Origin: JANYBT01 sp038211475
GTDB lineage: Bacteria; Acidobacteriota; Terriglobia; Terriglobales; Acidobacteriaceae
Length of the DNA: 64,000 nucleotides
Direction: 5' to 3'
Assembly: GCA_038211475.1 (NCBI GenBank)
Contig: JBBQVN010000005.1
Span: 6,616 to 70,615 of the forward strand
Shown here: positions 34,829 to 43,776 of the stretch, in pieces
How the letters are laid out: each line of letters starts with the position of its first letter
Numbering within the stretch: the stretch's first letter is position 1
Translations under genes and position numbers: made by a program
The notes under the pieces: model-generated
Seen by the model: only the letters and a program-made list of their open reading frames with translations
Database searches by the model: none
What the model was told of the DNA's origin: nothing

Positions 34829-36016
34829 CTACTTGCAGTTCTTGTCGCACTTAGCGTCGAGCACCATATCGAGAAATGTCATATACGTGGGCTCGCCAAC
34901 ATTCCGATGAGGGTCTTGATCGATGTTAACCTTGTGCACTACTAGCAGATGATAGGCGGGAAACACTGTGATGTACTGCCCTCCCGTGCCCATCGCGGAG
35001 AACGCGCCCTGATAGGGTCCCGTCCAGACATTCCCAGCATACATCGGAGCGTCCCATGCCCACCACAGCATTCCGTATCCCCATCGTCCAGTCCAACCTT
35101 CGGCCTTGAATTCGTTGCGATCCGCAAATCGCGTCGTTGGGTATACGCTGAAATCGAGGAAGCCTGGGTCAGCCCATAGCGTCTTGCCCCACATTCCATG
35201 GGAGATCGCGATCAGCCCCAGCCGGGCCAAGTCCCGCGTCGAGAGATACGTCGCGTACTCGAAATGCGTCGAGTTGTCGATGTAATTCTTCTTCTGCCGT
35301 GATCGATCAAAATCCTCAAACCGCAGCGGGATCGCCAGATCATCGCGCAGCGCATCGAAAATATCTTTGTGTGCAATCTTCTCAAACGCCAGCCCAGCCG
35401 CGTCGAAATCCCAATTGTTATAGAACCACCGCACGCCCGGATACGACGACCCGCGCTTCGGGGAAAGCTTCTCCTGTTCGTCGTTCCCGTCAGGGATATA
35501 GATCCCTGAGCGCGTCATCAGCAATTGCTGCAGTGTCGCTCTCTTTTCTGATTCGAGGAATGGCGTCTTGTCCTCCAGCCCAAGCTGCACGACGGTTTGA
35601 TCAAGGTCGAACTTCACTCCCTTTTGTATCTCGATCGCATACAGCAGGCTGAGCATGCTCTTGCGTACCGATGCGACCTTGCTCACGAGCTTCGTGTCGC
35701 CATACTCGAAGATCACGTGCCCACGAGAAACGACCATCATCGCATCGGTCTGGTGCGTCTTCAAAAACATCCGCAAAGCGTCAAGCCGCTCCGGTGAAAA
35801 GCCTTCGGACTCGGGTGACACGTGCTTCCATTCAGTGCCAGGCCAGGTCCACCCGTTCTCGTCGGTGTATCCTACCGGCGAAAGAAGCGGCGCAGGCGCT
35901 GCCGGAGTCGCAGCGGCACCGTTGTCGAAGACATTACTTTGGGCTGCGACCTTCAAAGACCCAACCACCAAGCAGCACACGAACAAAGCGGTAGGAAGAA
36001 GCCTTCTTCTCAACAT
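34829..36016 (-). CDS. Exported serine hydrolase, class C beta-lactamase fold
   Basis: A 395-aa protein with signal peptide (LLPTALFVCCLVVGSLKVAA). The catalytic S116-x-x-K119 is in KVASVRKSMLSLL, the Tyr-x-Asn motif is in VRWFYNNWDFD, and a GTGGQY segment stands where the third motif (KTG-like) is expected. This fold covers beta-lactamases, D-aminopeptidases and esterases; the sequence fits the broad 'serine hydrolase' group and does not establish beta-lactam resistance. The C-terminus ends CDKNCK. Its 3' end abuts the serine recombinase fragment. Confidence 0.88.
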   Translation of the reverse strand: MLRRRLLPTALFVCCLVVGSLKVAAQSNVFDNGAAATPAAPAPLLSPVGYTDENGWTWPGTEWKHVSPESEGFSPERLDALRMFLKTHQTDAMMVVSRGHVIFEYGDTKLVSKVASVRKSMLSLLYAIEIQKGVKFDLDQTVVQLGLEDKTPFLESEKRATLQQLLMTRSGIYIPDGNDEQEKLSPKRGSSYPGVRWFYNNWDFDAAGLAFEKIAHKDIFDALRDDLAIPLRFEDFDRSRQKKNYIDNSTHFEYATYLSTRDLARLGLIAISHGMWGKTLWADPGFLDFSVYPTTRFADRNEFKAEGWTGRWGYGMLWWAWDAPMYAGNVWTGPYQGAFSAMGTGGQYITVFPAYHLLVVHKVNIDQDPHRNVGEPTYMTFLDMVLDAKCDKNCK

Positions 36017-36068
36017 TCTGGAATTTTACCGTGATCTTCCCGGCTCCGTCATCGTTGAAGCCGGGATT

Positions 36069-36989
36069 TCAATTTTGTCCCTGGTTTTGCCGCTGTACCT
36101 CCTGCACGTTTGAAACAGCGTCCGATGGAAATTTCCTGTGCGGATACCAGCGCTGAAACAACACAAACATCAACGCGACCACCACAAACATCATCCAGCT
36201 CGCCTCTGGGCCCAAAAGGCCGCCGGTGAGCCATTGCGGGCCTGCCCAAAGCGCCTCCAGCAGGTGGCCGACGGCGTACTCGCCAGCATTTTGTCCCGAC
36301 CACAAAAAGAGGTTGGCGAAGTCAAACGCGGCATGGAACCCGATGGCGAACGCCAGCGTGCCGGTGCGCCGCACCGTCAGACACATGAATAGGCCGAGCA
36401 ATCCGGTGGAGGCAAAGTCTTCCCAGCGCTCATGCGGCTTCAGGAAATAGTGCAGCGCGCCAAATCCCGTAGAGAGCACAATGGCTGCCGCCCAGAAACC
36501 AATACCATCGGCGAGCGTGGAGAGGAGGTAGGCGCGAAACTGTAGTTCCTCCGCAAATCCAATTAGCAGGTTGGCAATGACCCAGAGGCCAAGGAAATAC
36601 CATAGCGTTCCAGCATGGATGGCCAACCCGGCGATGCGATAGCCGCCGAATGCCGCGATCAAGCCCACAAGCAAAGACGTGGAAGTGATGCCCCACAAGA
36701 GTCCAACCTGAAAGTCGCGCCCCAACGGCTTCTGCGCAGGAATGCCATAGCCGAGAAAGCCGCGCCGCTCGATGCGGGCCATGATCCACGTGGCTGCCAG
36801 CACCTGGATGAGTGTCTGCAACTCCTGCGACATCATTCCCACGGGATCAAGGAATGATCGCGGTTGGGGATGAAAGACCTTCAAGACGATCCAGTCCATC
36901 AGGAATGCCAGGCAGACGAAGGTCCCGATGAAAATGAGCAGGCGCCAGCCCGCGCGCAAACCTCGCGAGTTCAAGAAAATTCTTCGCAC
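36069..36989 (-). CDS. CPBP-family intramembrane metalloprotease
   Basis: A 306-aa protein with about eight hydrophobic segments. All three CPBP (Abi/Rce1-like) motifs are present: E147-E148-x3-R152 in FAEELQFRAYLL, F-x3-H in FGALHYF, and H-x3-D in FHAAFDFANL. Related enzymes cleave prenylated or other membrane-bound peptides and some confer immunity to bacteriocins. The start is GTG 36989; ribosome binding is not obvious. It lies 52 bp upstream of the serine hydrolase gene on the same strand, so they may be co-transcribed. Confidence 0.88.
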   Translation of the reverse strand: MRRIFLNSRGLRAGWRLLIFIGTFVCLAFLMDWIVLKVFHPQPRSFLDPVGMMSQELQTLIQVLAATWIMARIERRGFLGYGIPAQKPLGRDFQVGLLWGITSTSLLVGLIAAFGGYRIAGLAIHAGTLWYFLGLWVIANLLIGFAEELQFRAYLLSTLADGIGFWAAAIVLSTGFGALHYFLKPHERWEDFASTGLLGLFMCLTVRRTGTLAFAIGFHAAFDFANLFLWSGQNAGEYAVGHLLEALWAGPQWLTGGLLGPEASWMMFVVVALMFVLFQRWYPHRKFPSDAVSNVQEVQRQNQGQN

Positions 36990-37649
36990 ATCGAAAGGAT
37001 ACTGCGGGAAGTGGGATGTCTCAACTGCATGCCCGAACCCCCCGAGCGGTGACGGTCCCTTCTCGGTAACGGTGGGGACTTCAATGGGGACGGCCAGGCC
37101 GACCTGGTGACCGCGAACTATTACGGCAACGCGGTGAGCGTGCTGCTTAACACATCAGGAACTGCGGTAACTTTGAGCAGTTCGCCCAATCCTTCAGCGC
37201 CGATCATCCAGAGGATACGGCGGTAGTGGACCCCTTTCGGGGATCTCATCAGACAACTCGCAGTCCGCAAGCAAGGCTTGTGAAAAGAGGAGTTGACTGT
37301 GCCTTGTCATTACTAGAGGCGCACGGGAAACGGTGCAGATCCAAGTGAGCTTCTTTCGTTTCAATACGGCGTTTGGCTCGGCTCCAGTCGCTCCTACTCT
37401 CGCTCGACGATCTGCTCACCACAGTGCCACTGAACTGGAACGAGCAACAATTCGGAGCCGCGGGCAAGCCCTATCGCGAAAGCGAACTGGGGAATTGGCC
37501 AGTAGAGAAAGGGTCGAAATCGGGCGCATCTCCGCTTCTCAGGAGAAGGCTTTCCCGTTCGCTTAGGAGCGCGAATCTAGCCACTTGGCGGGGGAAAGAA
37601 TGCAAGATTAAAAAATACAAGTTAAGTTATTAATAATAAAGCACTTAAA
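36990..37649. other. Remnant-bearing spacer next to the tRNA-Ser gene
   Basis: This stretch separates the CPBP protease gene from the tRNA-Ser gene. It contains an FG-GAP fragment (listed separately). A second open plus-strand stretch around 37373-37633 reads LTTVPLNWNEQQFGAAGKPY, which looks protein-like but has no start or family I can name. No intact gene is seen. The last 40 bp before the tRNA 3' end are A/T-rich. Confidence 0.5.
37074..37226 (+). pseudogene. FG-GAP/VCBS repeat fragment
   Basis: The frame reads GDFNGDGQADLVTANYYGNA, then VSVLLNTSGTAVTLSSS, stopping at TAG 37224-37226. The Asp/Asn-rich loop DxNxDGxxD is the calcium-binding signature of FG-GAP/VCBS repeats found in integrin-like secreted propellers. 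Only one repeat survives and there is no start codon in context. It is another fragment in the graveyard beside the tRNA gene. Confidence 0.65.
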
Positions 37650-37739
37650 TGGCGGAGGGAGAGGGATTCGAACCCCCGGTACCCTTTCGGGTACAGCGGT
37701 TTTCAAGACCGCCTGTTTCAACCGCTCACACATCCCTCC
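37650..37739 (-). tRNA. tRNA-Ser (anticodon UGA)
   Basis: The minus strand gives a complete class-II tRNA of 90 nt with the CCA end encoded. The acceptor stem GGAGGGA (37739-37733) pairs with TCCCTCC before GCCA. The anticodon stem-loop reads GCGGT-CTTGAAA-ACCGC (anticodon TGA), followed by a long variable arm (GTACCCGAAAGGGTAC) and a T-loop GGTTCGAATCC. The long variable arm and the anticodon agree on serine. Its 3' end points left, towards the fragment-rich region 31.6-37.6 kb, the side on which elements integrating into tRNA genes normally sit. Confidence 0.97.
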
Positions 37740-37836
37740 GTTGCAGTCATAATAAATCAACCCGCCAGTAGTCAGCGAAACCGGCCTGCTGCTGGATCAG
37801 CATTTTGGCCGGCAAGCTTGCCAGAGCTTCGCGGAT

Positions 37837-39387
37837 CTAGAGTGGTATATTCCCATGCTTTTTCGGCGGGTTTTTGTCGCGCTTGGTTTCCAGCATCTCC
37901 AATGCCTGGATCAGTTTCTTGCGGGTGTCGCGCGGCTGGATGACGGCATCGAGGAAGCCGCGGTCGGCGGCCACGTAGGGGTTGGCAAAGCGGTCGCGGA
38001 ATTCTTCGATCTTGCGCTGGCGCATCTCGTCACGATTGTCGGCCTGCTCCAGATCGCGCTTGTACACAATGTCCACCGCGCCTTCCGGCCCCATTACCGC
38101 AATCTCGGCGGTCGGCCACGCGTAGTTCACGTCGGTGCGGATGTGTTTAGACGCCATCACGCAATAAGCTCCGCCATAGGCTTTGCGCGTAATCACGGTG
38201 ACCTTGGGGACGGTGGCTTCGGCGAAAGCATACAGCAGTTTGGCGCCGTGCTTGATGATGCCGCCATATTCCTGAGCGGTGCCGGGAAGGAATCCTGGGA
38301 CATCTTCAAAGGTCACCAGCGGAATATTGAAGCAGTCGCAGAAACGCACGAAGCGGGCTCCTTTGACGGAGGCATTGATGTCGAGCGTGCCGGCAAGCAT
38401 GGCGGGTTGGTTGGCGACGATGCCTACCGGGCGGCCGTTGAGCCGGGCAAAGCCCACCACTATGTTTCTGGCGTAGTGCTCGTGGACCTCGAAGAAGTAG
38501 GCGTCGTCCACGACGGCATGGATCACGTCCTTTATGTCGTAGGGCATGTTCGACTGCTCGGGCACGATGGTGTCGAGAGCCGCATCGGCGCGGTCCGCGG
38601 GGTCAGTGCAGGGTCGGCGCGGCGGGTCTTCCAGGTTGTTGGAGGGCATGAAGCTAAGCAACTCGCGCACCATCGAGAGACACTCTGCGTCATCGCGGCA
38701 CAAGAAATGAGCCACCCCTGAGGTCTCGTTATGGGTATGTGCGCCGCCCAACTCATCTTTGGTCACTTCCTCATGAGTCACGGTCTTGATGACGTCTGGC
38801 CCGGTGATGAACATGTAGGACGTCTTGTCGACCATAAGGATGAAGTCGGTGATGGCCGGCGAGTATACTGCGCCACCCGCACAGGGACCCAGGATGGCGG
38901 AGATCTGCGGCACCACGCCGCTATAGATAGTGTTGCGCAGGAAAATGTCGGCGTAGCCAGCCAGCGACATCACGCCTTCCTGGATGCGCGCCCCGCCGGA
39001 GTCGTTCAGCCCAATGACCGGTGCGCCCATCGTGGCGGCAAGATCCATGATCTTGACGATCTTGGCAGCGTTAGTTTCGGAGAGAGACCCACCGAACACC
39101 GTGAAGTCCTGAGCGAAGACGAACACCAGACGGCCTTCGACGCGGCCATAGCCGGTGATGAATCCATCTCCATAAATCTTCTGGTCGGCCATGCCGAAGT
39201 CGTGGCAGCGGTGGGTGACCAGCTTGTCAGTCTCTTCGAAGGTGCCTTCGTCGAGCAGGAACTCGACCCGTTGGCGCGCCGATAACTTACCTTCCTTGTG
39301 CTGCTTCTCGCGTCGTTGAGCCCCACCGCTGTCTTCCGCCAAGCGATCGCGCTTCTTTAGTTCTTCCAGCTTTTGTTCGAGTTTCAT
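37837..39387 (-). CDS. pccB: Acyl-CoA carboxylase, carboxyltransferase (beta) subunit
   Basis: A 516-aa biotin-dependent carboxyltransferase of the propionyl-/methylmalonyl-CoA type. It has two crotonase-fold halves: the N-terminal one with acyl-CoA-site residues (LNDSGGARIQEGV, GPCAGGAVYSPA) and the C-terminal one (EDVPGFLPGTAQEYGGIIKH, KAYGGAYCVM). The C-terminus, KKHGNIPL, is the family signature. It transfers CO2 from carboxybiotin to propionyl-CoA or a similar acyl-CoA. The biotin carboxylase and carrier partners are not in the window. It lies 69 bp after the amidohydrolase gene and may be transcribed separately. Confidence 0.93.
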   Translation of the reverse strand: MKLEQKLEELKKRDRLAEDSGGAQRREKQHKEGKLSARQRVEFLLDEGTFEETDKLVTHRCHDFGMADQKIYGDGFITGYGRVEGRLVFVFAQDFTVFGGSLSETNAAKIVKIMDLAATMGAPVIGLNDSGGARIQEGVMSLAGYADIFLRNTIYSGVVPQISAILGPCAGGAVYSPAITDFILMVDKTSYMFITGPDVIKTVTHEEVTKDELGGAHTHNETSGVAHFLCRDDAECLSMVRELLSFMPSNNLEDPPRRPCTDPADRADAALDTIVPEQSNMPYDIKDVIHAVVDDAYFFEVHEHYARNIVVGFARLNGRPVGIVANQPAMLAGTLDINASVKGARFVRFCDCFNIPLVTFEDVPGFLPGTAQEYGGIIKHGAKLLYAFAEATVPKVTVITRKAYGGAYCVMASKHIRTDVNYAWPTAEIAVMGPEGAVDIVYKRDLEQADNRDEMRQRKIEEFRDRFANPYVAADRGFLDAVIQPRDTRKKLIQALEMLETKRDKNPPKKHGNIPL

Positions 39388-39456
39388 AGCGCCTCATTAT
39401 AGGCGAGGGAGGGCACAAGGGAGCGTGATCTATGTCCGTAGCAGGTGTGATGTCGC

Positions 39457-40896
39457 TTAGCGCGCGGGAGCCGCAGCCTGCGCCGCCAGTTCTACCTTGG
39501 CCAGCATCTTGTCCAGATCGGTACGGGAGAGATACTGTCCACCCAGAATGACTCCTGAGATCTTGCGGGTGTTGTGGATATCTTCCAGAGGGTTGGCATC
39601 AAGCAGCACCAAATCGCCCCGGCGTCCCACTTCGATGCTGCCATATCGGTCGGCCTTGTTTAAAAACAGCGCTGGGTTGTAGGTGGCAGCCAGAAGAGCT
39701 TGCTGAGGAGTAAATCCAGCTTGCACCAGCAACTCCAGCTCATCATGCAAACTGAAGCCTGGCACTAGATAGGGGTCGGGACCGTCGCTGCCGGCAAGGA
39801 AAGGAACTCCGGCTTTGTGCATGTCGGCCACAAGTTGCAGGTTGCGCGCATAAACCTTCTTCAAGGCCGACGATTGGTCCGGCGAAATATCTTTGGCCAG
39901 TTGTTGCGGGGTCCACTCCGCGCGCACGGCTGCGGGAACATATTTCAGCGGTGAAGCAGCAGTCATCTGGGGGTCTTCCAGGTTGGCTTGCGCCCGCGTC
40001 CAAACCAGCGTGGGCACCTGCCAGGTGTTGTTCCTGGACAATTCGGCGAAGAGCGAGGCCGCCTTGCCTGGATCGTAGGAGCCGATGGCTTCCAACTCCG
40101 CGGCGGAGAAAGCCACGAAATCTTTTTTGGTAAGAGCTTCCTGGCGATGGCGTCGCAGTTCCTCTTCCTTGGAGGAACAAGCCAGCAGGAGGCCCGACAA
40201 ATGCTCGATGCTGCGCTGTCCAGCCTTCGATGCCTCGCTCAGTGAAACCGAATCTGGCAAATGTCCGACGAACGCGATTCCCTGTTTGCGGCTTTCGTCG
40301 CCAATGGCGAAGTAGGTATCGCGAGGGATGCTGGAGAGAATCTTGATGAAGTCCGCGCCTTGCTGCTTGAGCGCCACCACAGCCTGGCGTCCCTGGTCAG
40401 GAGTGTGGACCTGGATGGTCTGTTGGTCGGAGGGAAAGTCGTTGAGGAATGGTCCGGCGATCACCAGGTGAGGCCCGAGGAGTTGGCCCTTCTCAATGCG
40501 GTCTCGCCGCTGTTTGAGAAGAGCGAAGTCTCCACCCATGTCGCGAATTCCTGTGATGCCGTTAGCCAGGTAGAGCGGATAGATGACGTTCTCGCTCCAC
40601 GCCGATTGCAGGAAAGCGCTGTGGACATGCATGTCCCAGAGGCCTGGGATCAGGTATTTTCCCGCCGCGTTGACAACCCTGATTTTGGGGCCGGGATGAA
40701 TAAACCCGACTTTCGCGATGCCGCTAATGCGACCGTCTTTGATGACCACAGTGACGTTATGATCGATGGTCCCGTTGCGAACGTCCACGACGTTGACGAA
40801 GGTTAGTACCAGAGCGGATTCAAAACGATCAGAGGAGACTGCGGCGGCTGACACGGCGCAGGAGACGATCAAAAGCAGAGTGAAGAGCGATTTCAT
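39457..40896 (-). CDS. Exported amidohydrolase
   Basis: A 479-aa metal-dependent hydrolase of the amidohydrolase superfamily (imidazolonepropionase/prolidase-like branch), with an N-terminal signal peptide (LFTLLLIVSCAVSAAA). Metal ligands are visible as HVH in LWDMHVHSAF, the Lys in ADFIKILSS, His in FVGHLPDS and SIEHLSG, and Asp in FLAGSDGPD. The flanking beta-sandwich closes with GDLVLLDANPLEDI. Such exported enzymes often cleave peptides or cyclic amides. It lies 24 bp after the adenosine-deaminase-like gene in an apparent three-gene operon with the amino-acid permease. Confidence 0.9.
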   Translation of the reverse strand: MKSLFTLLLIVSCAVSAAAVSSDRFESALVLTFVNVVDVRNGTIDHNVTVVIKDGRISGIAKVGFIHPGPKIRVVNAAGKYLIPGLWDMHVHSAFLQSAWSENVIYPLYLANGITGIRDMGGDFALLKQRRDRIEKGQLLGPHLVIAGPFLNDFPSDQQTIQVHTPDQGRQAVVALKQQGADFIKILSSIPRDTYFAIGDESRKQGIAFVGHLPDSVSLSEASKAGQRSIEHLSGLLLACSSKEEELRRHRQEALTKKDFVAFSAAELEAIGSYDPGKAASLFAELSRNNTWQVPTLVWTRAQANLEDPQMTAASPLKYVPAAVRAEWTPQQLAKDISPDQSSALKKVYARNLQLVADMHKAGVPFLAGSDGPDPYLVPGFSLHDELELLVQAGFTPQQALLAATYNPALFLNKADRYGSIEVGRRGDLVLLDANPLEDIHNTRKISGVILGGQYLSRTDLDKMLAKVELAAQAAAPAR

Positions 40897-40920
40897 GCAA
40901 ATCAGGCGTTGAGAATCAGA

Positions 40921-41907
40921 TTACGGAGTGGACGTAGCGGCGTCAAACAAATTCAAAAAGGCGAGCTTCTTGTCCGCCCTGAGAAAGGAAGCTTCGAACG
41001 AATTACGGGCGAGTTCGCGGAGGTGATCGTCGCTAAAGCCGTGCGCCTGCTGGGCCAGGCTGTATTCGTTATTTAGGGTCGTGTTAAACAGGGCGGGGTC
41101 ATCGGTGTTGAGCGTCACCATCAGGCCGCGGTCGAAGCACAGCCGGACGGGATGCTCGTCGAGGGAGGCGCAGCATCCAGTGCGCAGGTTGCTGGTAATA
41201 CACATTTCGATGGGCACCTGCCGTTGGGCAAGGACTTCCAGAAGTTCTTCGTCCTGTGCCGCGGAGAGCCCATGACCAATCCTTTCGGCGCCCAAGTTCA
41301 GCGCGCCCCAAATGGATTCAGGCCCGGTGGTCTCGCCTGCGTGAGCGGTGAGGCGAAGGCCGTGGCTCTTGGCATACTCGTAGGTGTTGCGAAAGAGTTC
41401 GGGCGCGGCGCGGCGCTCGTCTCCCCCAATACCAAAGCCGACAACGTTTCGATCCTGATAACGGACTGCTAGTTCGGCGACACGCTGCGCTGCCTCTGGA
41501 CCGAAGTGGCGAACAGCATCGAAAATCCACAGCAGCGAAATACCGAAATCGCGTTCGCCGCGTTCCCTTCCTCGTTCCAACGCTTCAAAAATTGGCACGA
41601 AATCTTGCCCGCGCCAGAGGCATACTCCCACGGAGACATAGACCTCCGCGTGGAGCACGTGGTCCTCAAGGAGTTGCTGCATCAGGCGATAGGTGATGAG
41701 TTCGTAGTCGGCTGGGGTGCGCAAGTGCTCGGTGATAGCCTTGAATGCCAGCAGGAAGCCTGTGAAATCCCGGTATTCATAGAGGCGTTCGACCTCGTGA
41801 AGTGTGTTGAAAAAGCTATGGCTTTGCTGAATCTCCAACAAGGTGGATGGTAAGACTGCGCCTTCAAGGTGAAGATGAAGCTCGGCTTTGGGAAGAGAGG
41901 AGATCAT
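40921..41907 (-). CDS. Adenosine deaminase family protein
   Basis: A protein of about 328 aa. Zinc ligands and catalytic residues are all in place: HxH in AELHLHLEGA, HAGE in LTAHAGETTG, IGHG in AERIGHGLS, and the Asp pair in TLNTDDPALF. The family includes adenosine, adenine and aminodeoxyfutalosine deaminases; the last serves the futalosine menaquinone route and is common outside Proteobacteria. The sequence alone does not choose between them. I start at ATG 41907 (GGAAG about eight bases upstream); the frame is open to 41961. It lies between the APC permease and amidohydrolase genes on the same strand. Confidence 0.9.
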   Translation of the reverse strand: MISSLPKAELHLHLEGAVLPSTLLEIQQSHSFFNTLHEVERLYEYRDFTGFLLAFKAITEHLRTPADYELITYRLMQQLLEDHVLHAEVYVSVGVCLWRGQDFVPIFEALERGRERGERDFGISLLWIFDAVRHFGPEAAQRVAELAVRYQDRNVVGFGIGGDERRAAPELFRNTYEYAKSHGLRLTAHAGETTGPESIWGALNLGAERIGHGLSAAQDEELLEVLAQRQVPIEMCITSNLRTGCCASLDEHPVRLCFDRGLMVTLNTDDPALFNTTLNNEYSLAQQAHGFSDDHLRELARNSFEASFLRADKKLAFLNLFDAATSTP

Positions 41908-42004
41908 GGAGAAGACTTCCATAAGACTTCTGGATAACCTGATCTGGCGCGGACGAAGCAAGTGCCTCCCATCGCGCTCACACTCGGGACCGGAAGCCAG
42001 AAGC

Positions 42005-43579
42005 CTATTTTCGGCCAGCGAACTCGCTGTGGTGCCGGCTGTAAAAGAAGTAAATGACCAGCCCGAGAGTCAGCCAAATAACAAAACGAAGCCAGGTGAT
42101 CACCGTCAGCCCAAACATCAGGCCGCCGCACAACACCACCGAGATGAGGGGGAACCACGGGACAAAAGGCACGCGGAAGGCGCGCTTGCGGTCGGGCTGC
42201 TTGCGCCGGAGAAAGATCACACCGAGCGAAACCAGTACGAAGGCAAATAGAGTGCCGATGTTCGCAAGATCGGCAGCATCGCCAATGTCCACCAGTCCGG
42301 CGGGAATGCCGACCGCAAAACAGGCGATCCAGGTAGACCAGTGCGGAGTCTTGTATTTCGGATGCACTGCGGAAAACAACTTGGGCAGCAAGCCATCCCG
42401 AGACATGGCGTACCAGATGCGCGCCTGGCCATACTGAAACACCAGCAACGATGAAATCATCCCGGTCAGCGCTCCCATCACAATGACGGAGCGGAAGAAT
42501 GGGTGCACGCCCAGATACTTCATGGCGTAGGCGACCGGCGCCTCGGCGGCTTCTCCGGAAACAAAAGTCGTGTACTTCATCATGCCGAGCAACACGACAG
42601 CAACACCGACATACAGCAGCGTGCAGACGATGAGGGACATGATGATTCCGAAGGGCAAGTCTTTTTGCGGATTGCGCGATTCCTCTGCTGCGGTGGAGAC
42701 CGAATCGAATCCGATGTAAGTAAAGAACACGATCGCCCCGCCGGTCACGATGCCGGCAAAACCGGAGGGCGCGAAGGGCGTCCAGTTGGCGGGCTTGACC
42801 AACATCCCGCCGACCACCAGGAAGGTGAGGATCGCGCCAATCTTCACCGCGACCATGATGTTGTTGGCTCCCGCGGATTCTTTCACGCCGCGTACCAGCA
42901 GCAGTGTCAGAATGAAAACAATTAAGAAGCCAGGCACATTGAAGAACGCGCCCGTCCAGTGCCCCGAAGCCCAGACCGGACTAGCCCACCGGTCAGGCAA
43001 AACGAGGCCGAACGCCGCCAGTTGCGCTTTCGTGTATCCCGCAAAGCCCACGGCCACCGCAACGTTGCTGACTACATATTCGAGAATCAGGTCCCAGCCG
43101 ATGATCCAGGCGAAAATCTCGCCCAGCGTGGCGTAGGAGTAGGTGTAGGCGCTTCCTGCGATAGGAATCATCGAGGCAAGTTCGGCGTAGCACAGGCCGG
43201 CGAAGCTACACGCGATCGCGACGAGGAGAAACGAGATCGCGATGGACGGCCCGGCCGGGGGGCGGCCGTGCATCAGCGCCCCCGCGGTACTTCCTGTGCG
43301 CAGAAAATTCGCGATGAGATCCAGCACCTGCGCATGCAAAATGGACGGCGCCTGGAAGTACTCGCCTGCGGCCGCAGTCCCGGTCAGGACGAAAATGCCG
43401 GAACCGATAATGGCGCCGATGCCCAGCGCTGTCAGAGACCAAGGCCCGAGCGTCTTGCTGAGTTTGGTGTGGGGGTTTTCGGAGTCGGAAATCAGCTTGT
43501 CAATGGACTTGCAGCAAAACAGCTGGCTGCCCGTGTTGGCTGGCTGGGGCGATTTATAGAACGTAGGTGGTTGTGACAA
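42005..43579 (-). CDS. APC-superfamily amino-acid permease (CAT-like)
   Basis: A 524-aa membrane transporter with about 12 helices. TM1 holds the family signature LGIGAIIGSGIFVLTG, and TM6 is in VTGGAIVFFTYIGFDSVSTA. A loop of about 35 residues between TM1 and TM2 (SILHAQVLDLIANFLRTGST) is longer than in most relatives. The C-terminal half resembles cationic amino-acid transporters. The start appears to be TTG 43579 with GGGAG nine bases upstream; no ATG lies before TM1. It is the first gene of an apparent operon with the deaminase and amidohydrolase. Confidence 0.9.
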   Translation of the reverse strand: MSQPPTFYKSPQPANTGSQLFCCKSIDKLISDSENPHTKLSKTLGPWSLTALGIGAIIGSGIFVLTGTAAAGEYFQAPSILHAQVLDLIANFLRTGSTAGALMHGRPPAGPSIAISFLLVAIACSFAGLCYAELASMIPIAGSAYTYSYATLGEIFAWIIGWDLILEYVVSNVAVAVGFAGYTKAQLAAFGLVLPDRWASPVWASGHWTGAFFNVPGFLIVFILTLLLVRGVKESAGANNIMVAVKIGAILTFLVVGGMLVKPANWTPFAPSGFAGIVTGGAIVFFTYIGFDSVSTAAEESRNPQKDLPFGIIMSLIVCTLLYVGVAVVLLGMMKYTTFVSGEAAEAPVAYAMKYLGVHPFFRSVIVMGALTGMISSLLVFQYGQARIWYAMSRDGLLPKLFSAVHPKYKTPHWSTWIACFAVGIPAGLVDIGDAADLANIGTLFAFVLVSLGVIFLRRKQPDRKRAFRVPFVPWFPLISVVLCGGLMFGLTVITWLRFVIWLTLGLVIYFFYSRHHSEFAGRK

Positions 43580-43776
43580 GCGGTCTTGTCTCCCTTGATT
43601 CAGCGCAAACTGATGACCCAGGGCAAACTGATTCGGCGCACAATCAGACTGTTACACGAACCCGACGGCCCAGATGAATGCTGGAGAATTCATCATCAAG
43701 CACCAACAGTGTAGCTGGGAGGCGCGGGCAACATGGCCCGCACCTCCCTTGCGATTGCCGCAACAGCAAGCCTGCT

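Noticed and set aside
34829..36016. Serine hydrolase as a beta-lactam resistance gene
   Set aside because: It has the SxxK fold motifs, but this fold is shared by many esterases and peptidases, and no resistance context or mobile resistance element is present.
37333..37633. Two open frames before the tRNA gene, one reading LNWNEQQFGAAGKPYRESEL
   Set aside because: The stretch looks protein-like but has only a TTG start, no family match and lies in a fragment-rich region; noted within the spacer entry rather than called as a gene.
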